From positions 1 to 32,989 of the forward strand of contig DAOSOK010000050.1 in NCBI GenBank assembly GCA_035373905.1: a DNA stretch of 32,989 nucleotides, in the 5' to 3' direction. The number at the start of each line of letters is the position of its first letter. Position 1 is the stretch's first letter. Under the pieces are notes generated by a model. It was not told the DNA's origin and made no database searches. It saw only the letters and a list, made by a program, of their open reading frames with translations. Source of the stretch: Candidatus Ozemobacteraceae bacterium. Lineage in GTDB: Bacteria; Muiribacteriota; Ozemobacteria; Ozemobacterales; Ozemobacteraceae. The position numbers and the translations under genes were made by a program. Below are positions 30,461-32,989 of the stretch, in pieces.

Positions 30461-32559
30461 GATCGATGTTCCTCCTGGTTCTTTTTTTTGTTATCGAGCT
30501 CGTCTTGATGCATGTCTGAGACGAACCCGTAAATCTTCTTCTTTGGCGCAGGGAGCCGGACGAGGTTCCCCAGGTCGGCCTTGCCTTCCTGATCGCGCTT
30601 CTGCCGCTCGATGACGACCTGGTCCATGCTCGTATTCACGATCACGCTCACGGGGGCGGGAGCGGGCATCGAGGGCGGTGCCGCTACGCAACCGCAGGCG
30701 GTGGATCGCTGCATGGCCGATGCGGCCAGGGCGGCCGTTGCCGTTTCGAGGTAGAACTGCTGCTCGGCGGCCGGCGAGGCCGTGAGTTGCTGGACCTTCT
30801 GCTTCGCGATTTTGCGATCGCGGTTCTTGCGGTTCGATTCCTTCTGCAGCGTCTGGCGCTCGACATCGGTCTGCGCCAGCACCGGCACGACCGGAACGAG
30901 GGCGCCCTGGCCGATATAGGCGTTGGTCGCGGCATCGAAGACCCAGGCATCCTGGAAGGCTTTCGGGTCGCGACGCATGTAGACGAGATCGCCCTTCCGG
31001 CCCGACATCCATTCGCCCCAGTAGCTGATGCCGAGCTTGCTGTCGCGGATTCCGTTCCGGCCGATCGTATAGTTCTCGGAGGTGCGCATGCAGAACAGCA
31101 TGAGTGCGTCGCGCCGCACTTCCCGGCGGGTCTTGAACTCTTCGGCCCACGCCTGGTCGGGGAACCGCCCGCGCAGAGCCTTTCCCTCGGAGACGGTCTT
31201 GTTCAGGATCTCGATGATGAACCGGCCGAGGCCGGCTTCGAGCTGTTCGAAGTCGATGAGGCTGCCGGCTTTCACTTCTGCCGCCAGGCGTTCGGGCCGC
31301 TCGATCACGTCGCCGCCGCGATATCCGACATGGGCCTTGCTGAACCACTCCTTGATCTTCAGGAAGTCGCGCTCGATCGGCTTCGTCTGGGCGTTATACG
31401 GCAGGGCGAAGTGCGGTTCGATGCCGAGCAGAAGGAGCATCGGCCGGGCCTTCTCGGGATCGATGTTCACCTTGTGCTGCCGCGTGATCGACCGGCCGCC
31501 GGCGAAGTCTTTGCACCGGTAGTCCTTGCCGTTATCGATCAGAACGTGCTTCGGCAGGCCGTATTGCATGGCGGCGACGTAGAACGCCTGGAAAATGTGG
31601 TCTGAATTCGGGGCCTCGGCATGGATATACCAGCCCAGGAACTTACCGGTCTTCAGATCGCGCCACGCGGTGATCCAGGGTGCAACGATCTTGTCGCCGG
31701 CATTTACGAGCACGTCGATCTGCGCATGATCGCTGACCCAGCATTCCCCGGCAGGCAGCGTGGAATAATCGCGCTCGATATAGGCCGCATACCTGCGGTT
31801 CCAGGCTTGCTGGCCGTATCGGGCCATGTAGATGACGCTCTTGTCATACTGATTCTGAATCGCGCGATAGAACGCGGAAACAGACGGGAACGTCTCGGCC
31901 GTGGTGCCGGGCTTTTCGCGAAGAGCCAGACCGAGGGTGCGCTTCCAGGTGACTTCGAGGGAGGGACGGCTTTCCTGGAGGTAGTGCTTCGCAAAATACT
32001 CCAACAGATCCGGTGATACCTTCGTCACTCCCTGGCTCTTTCCCCAACGGCCGAGGAGACCGCCAACGCCTGCGGCTTCGCGGGTCTTTCTCGCCCGGAG
32101 GATGCTCGGATAACTGGTCAGCATCCTCGGGTGTTCGCGGTTCCAGGCCTCGACGAAGGTGATCAGATCGCGACCGAAAAGCCCCTCGCAGGCGGTCAGG
32201 ATCGTCAGGTATTTGTCAGCCTTGCGGCGTGAATGGTCGGGCGCGTGATCATACGCGGCGGCATCTGTTTCAATAGTATTCGGGATACAGTCGGCAAAGT
32301 CCTGAGCGGTCGGCTCATCAGCGGCGGGGGTGATGTTGATGATCGGCTCGGGTTGCTGTGCCTGGACGGTATGCTTCTTGATGAGCGCAGCCTGGGTTTC
32401 CGGGGGAAGGGATGAAATGTGGTATTCGAAGCCGCCGCCTTGGGCTTGACGAGGTCGTTTTTCCCAGGCTGCATTTTTCGCACACCTGTTGATACTTTGG
32501 ACTGTTTGCAGCATGCCAGGCAGTCCAAGTAGTTCACTCGCCGAGAACCACGCTTTCAT
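30457..32559 (-). CDS. A: MuA-like DDE transposase
   Basis: This 700-aa protein drives integration and replicative transposition of phage DNA. The N-terminal wing (MKAWFSASELLGLPG, then GGGFEYHISSLP) is the operator/enhancer-binding domain of MuA. The catalytic core carries D277 (VSDHAQIDVLV), D342 (VLIDNGKDYR) and E396 (TKPIERDF). A basic C-terminal region should contact the B ATPase. The start at 32559 has GAGGAAACAGGG immediately upstream. The protein is a little longer than Mu A (663 aa). Confidence 0.96.
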   Translation of the reverse strand: MKAWFSASELLGLPGMLQTVQSINRCAKNAAWEKRPRQAQGGGFEYHISSLPPETQAALIKKHTVQAQQPEPIINITPAADEPTAQDFADCIPNTIETDAAAYDHAPDHSRRKADKYLTILTACEGLFGRDLITFVEAWNREHPRMLTSYPSILRARKTREAAGVGGLLGRWGKSQGVTKVSPDLLEYFAKHYLQESRPSLEVTWKRTLGLALREKPGTTAETFPSVSAFYRAIQNQYDKSVIYMARYGQQAWNRRYAAYIERDYSTLPAGECWVSDHAQIDVLVNAGDKIVAPWITAWRDLKTGKFLGWYIHAEAPNSDHIFQAFYVAAMQYGLPKHVLIDNGKDYRCKDFAGGRSITRQHKVNIDPEKARPMLLLLGIEPHFALPYNAQTKPIERDFLKIKEWFSKAHVGYRGGDVIERPERLAAEVKAGSLIDFEQLEAGLGRFIIEILNKTVSEGKALRGRFPDQAWAEEFKTRREVRRDALMLFCMRTSENYTIGRNGIRDSKLGISYWGEWMSGRKGDLVYMRRDPKAFQDAWVFDAATNAYIGQGALVPVVPVLAQTDVERQTLQKESNRKNRDRKIAKQKVQQLTASPAAEQQFYLETATAALAASAMQRSTACGCVAAPPSMPAPAPVSVIVNTSMDQVVIERQKRDQEGKADLGNLVRLPAPKKKIYGFVSDMHQDELDNKKKNQEEHRS

Positions 32560-32572
32560 CCCTGTTTCCTCA

Positions 32573-32612
32573 TCAACCGTTCTTCAACAACCCAGTTTCA
32601 ACCGTTCTTCAA
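32573..32612. repeat. Duplicated 15-bp segment at the end of the 108-aa gene
   Basis: TCAACCGTTCTTCAA occurs at 32573-32587 and 32598-32612, 25 bp apart; ACCGTTC recurs at 32624-32630. On the minus strand each copy reads TTGAAGAACGGTTGA, the end of the 108-aa gene (LKNG and stop), so the gene tail with its stop codon is duplicated in front of the transposase ribosome site. Confidence 0.7.
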
Positions 32613-32924
32613 TTCCTTCTCAGACCGTTCCACCATCGCATCAGCCTGCATGAAAGCTGCATCTGCGAATTTTCGCGCCATATCCCAATCGAATGGTCGC
32701 GCAGTCGGTTTCAGAGCTGAATGGAGGATCCCGACAAGAGCCAGCGCCGCGTAGTATTCCCGCATGGTCATGCCGGTGAAGCTTGTATAGGGCGAAAAGG
32801 GGAAGGCAGAGTATTCAAGATCGCGGAAACAAGCTTTTTTTGGTGCCGGCTTACGAAATAAATCCGGATTCGTCTCCATCAATTCTGATTCGATGCCGAT
32901 AAAAGCACCTGTCTCATCAAACAC
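32598..32924 (-). CDS. 108-aa early phage protein upstream of transposase
   Basis: The C-terminal half, FTGMTMREYYAALALVGIL then DWDMARKFADAAFMQADAMV, resembles short phage proteins with a GMTLRxYxA motif, common and uncharacterised. The start is uncertain. GTG at 32924 gives 108 aa, ATG at 32876 gives 92. The frame stays open with coding-like composition (FYTTSWDFIGTGY) back into the hairpin at the window edge, but no ATG, GTG or TTG start appears there. Confidence 0.6.
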   Translation of the reverse strand: MFDETGAFIGIESELMETNPDLFRKPAPKKACFRDLEYSAFPFSPYTSFTGMTMREYYAALALVGILHSALKPTARPFDWDMARKFADAAFMQADAMVERSEKELKNG

Positions 32925-32965
32925 GTAGCCGGTTCCGATAAAGTCCCAGGAAGTGGTGTAAAAAC

Positions 32966-32989
32966 GGCCCCGGGAAAATGACCGGGGCC
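32966..32989 (-). terminator. Strong hairpin at the right edge, minus-strand terminator
   Basis: GGCCCCGG (32966-32973) and CCGGGGCC (32982-32989) form a perfect 8-bp stem with loop GAAAATGA. On the minus strand it is followed by GTTTTTA, so it could stop leftward transcripts entering from outside the window, upstream of the transposase operon. Confidence 0.7.

Noticed and set aside
1..32989. CRISPR arrays, tRNA or rRNA genes.
   Set aside because: No regularly spaced repeat-spacer structure and no tRNA-like or rRNA sequence noticed on reading both strands.

Overview
The window is most of a transposable (Mu-like) temperate phage or prophage with a long non-contractile (siphovirus-type) tail. 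The evidence is a MuA-type DDE transposase beside a MuB-type AAA+ ATPase, a gp16-like protein, a Gam-like protein and a Mor-like activator. There are also Mu-type terminase, portal, MuF and G head genes, a long tape measure protein and no tail sheath. The host cannot be named from the sequence. The DNA is GC-rich, Shine-Dalgarno sites are strong, one late protein carries a classical Sec signal peptide, and the lysis genes suit a Gram-negative bacterium, but that is inference. No repressor or ner gene is visible; in Mu these lie outside the transposase gene, which here would be beyond the right edge of the window.

Layout. (1) 24.6-32.9 kb, minus strand: early region. From right to left it holds a 108-aa protein, transposase A, ATPase B, gp16-like, Gam-like, Mor-like, then a tightly overlapping run of small genes (zinc ribbons, a MazG-like protein, unknowns). 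It ends with a P22-type antirepressor that has its own sigma70-like promoter and a structured leader of about 190 nt. (2) 18.3-24.6 kb, plus strand: DNA packaging and head assembly, comprising a membrane/coiled-coil protein, a gp26-like coiled coil, terminase small and large subunits, portal, a MuF protein fused to a zinc metallopeptidase-like domain, a small Cys-rich protein, and virion morphogenesis protein G. (3) 18.1-0.2 kb, minus strand: protease/scaffold with a nested scaffold start, decoration protein, lambda-E-like capsid protein, a secreted protein, head-tail proteins, a lysis pair, tail tube, tail chaperones joined by a -1 frameshift, tape measure, tail tip proteins, a beta-propeller fibre, and an adenine methyltransferase. 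Three tandem 13-bp repeats next to the methyltransferase look like a transposase-binding phage end.

How it works together. A and B carry out replicative transposition. The Mor-like protein is the only obvious late activator, and the divergent region at 18.13-18.29 kb, with two interlocking dyads, is where it could switch on both late operons. Head genes are therefore split into two divergent operons, whereas in Mu the late genes run in one direction. The capsid, decoration and tail chaperone modules are lambda-like, while packaging and portal are Mu-like.

Most notable: the MuF-metallopeptidase fusion with its small Cys-rich partner, the antirepressor leader RNA, the seven-bladed propeller fibre in AT-rich DNA, the nested scaffold gene, the frameshift site, and the secreted protein inside the capsid operon.
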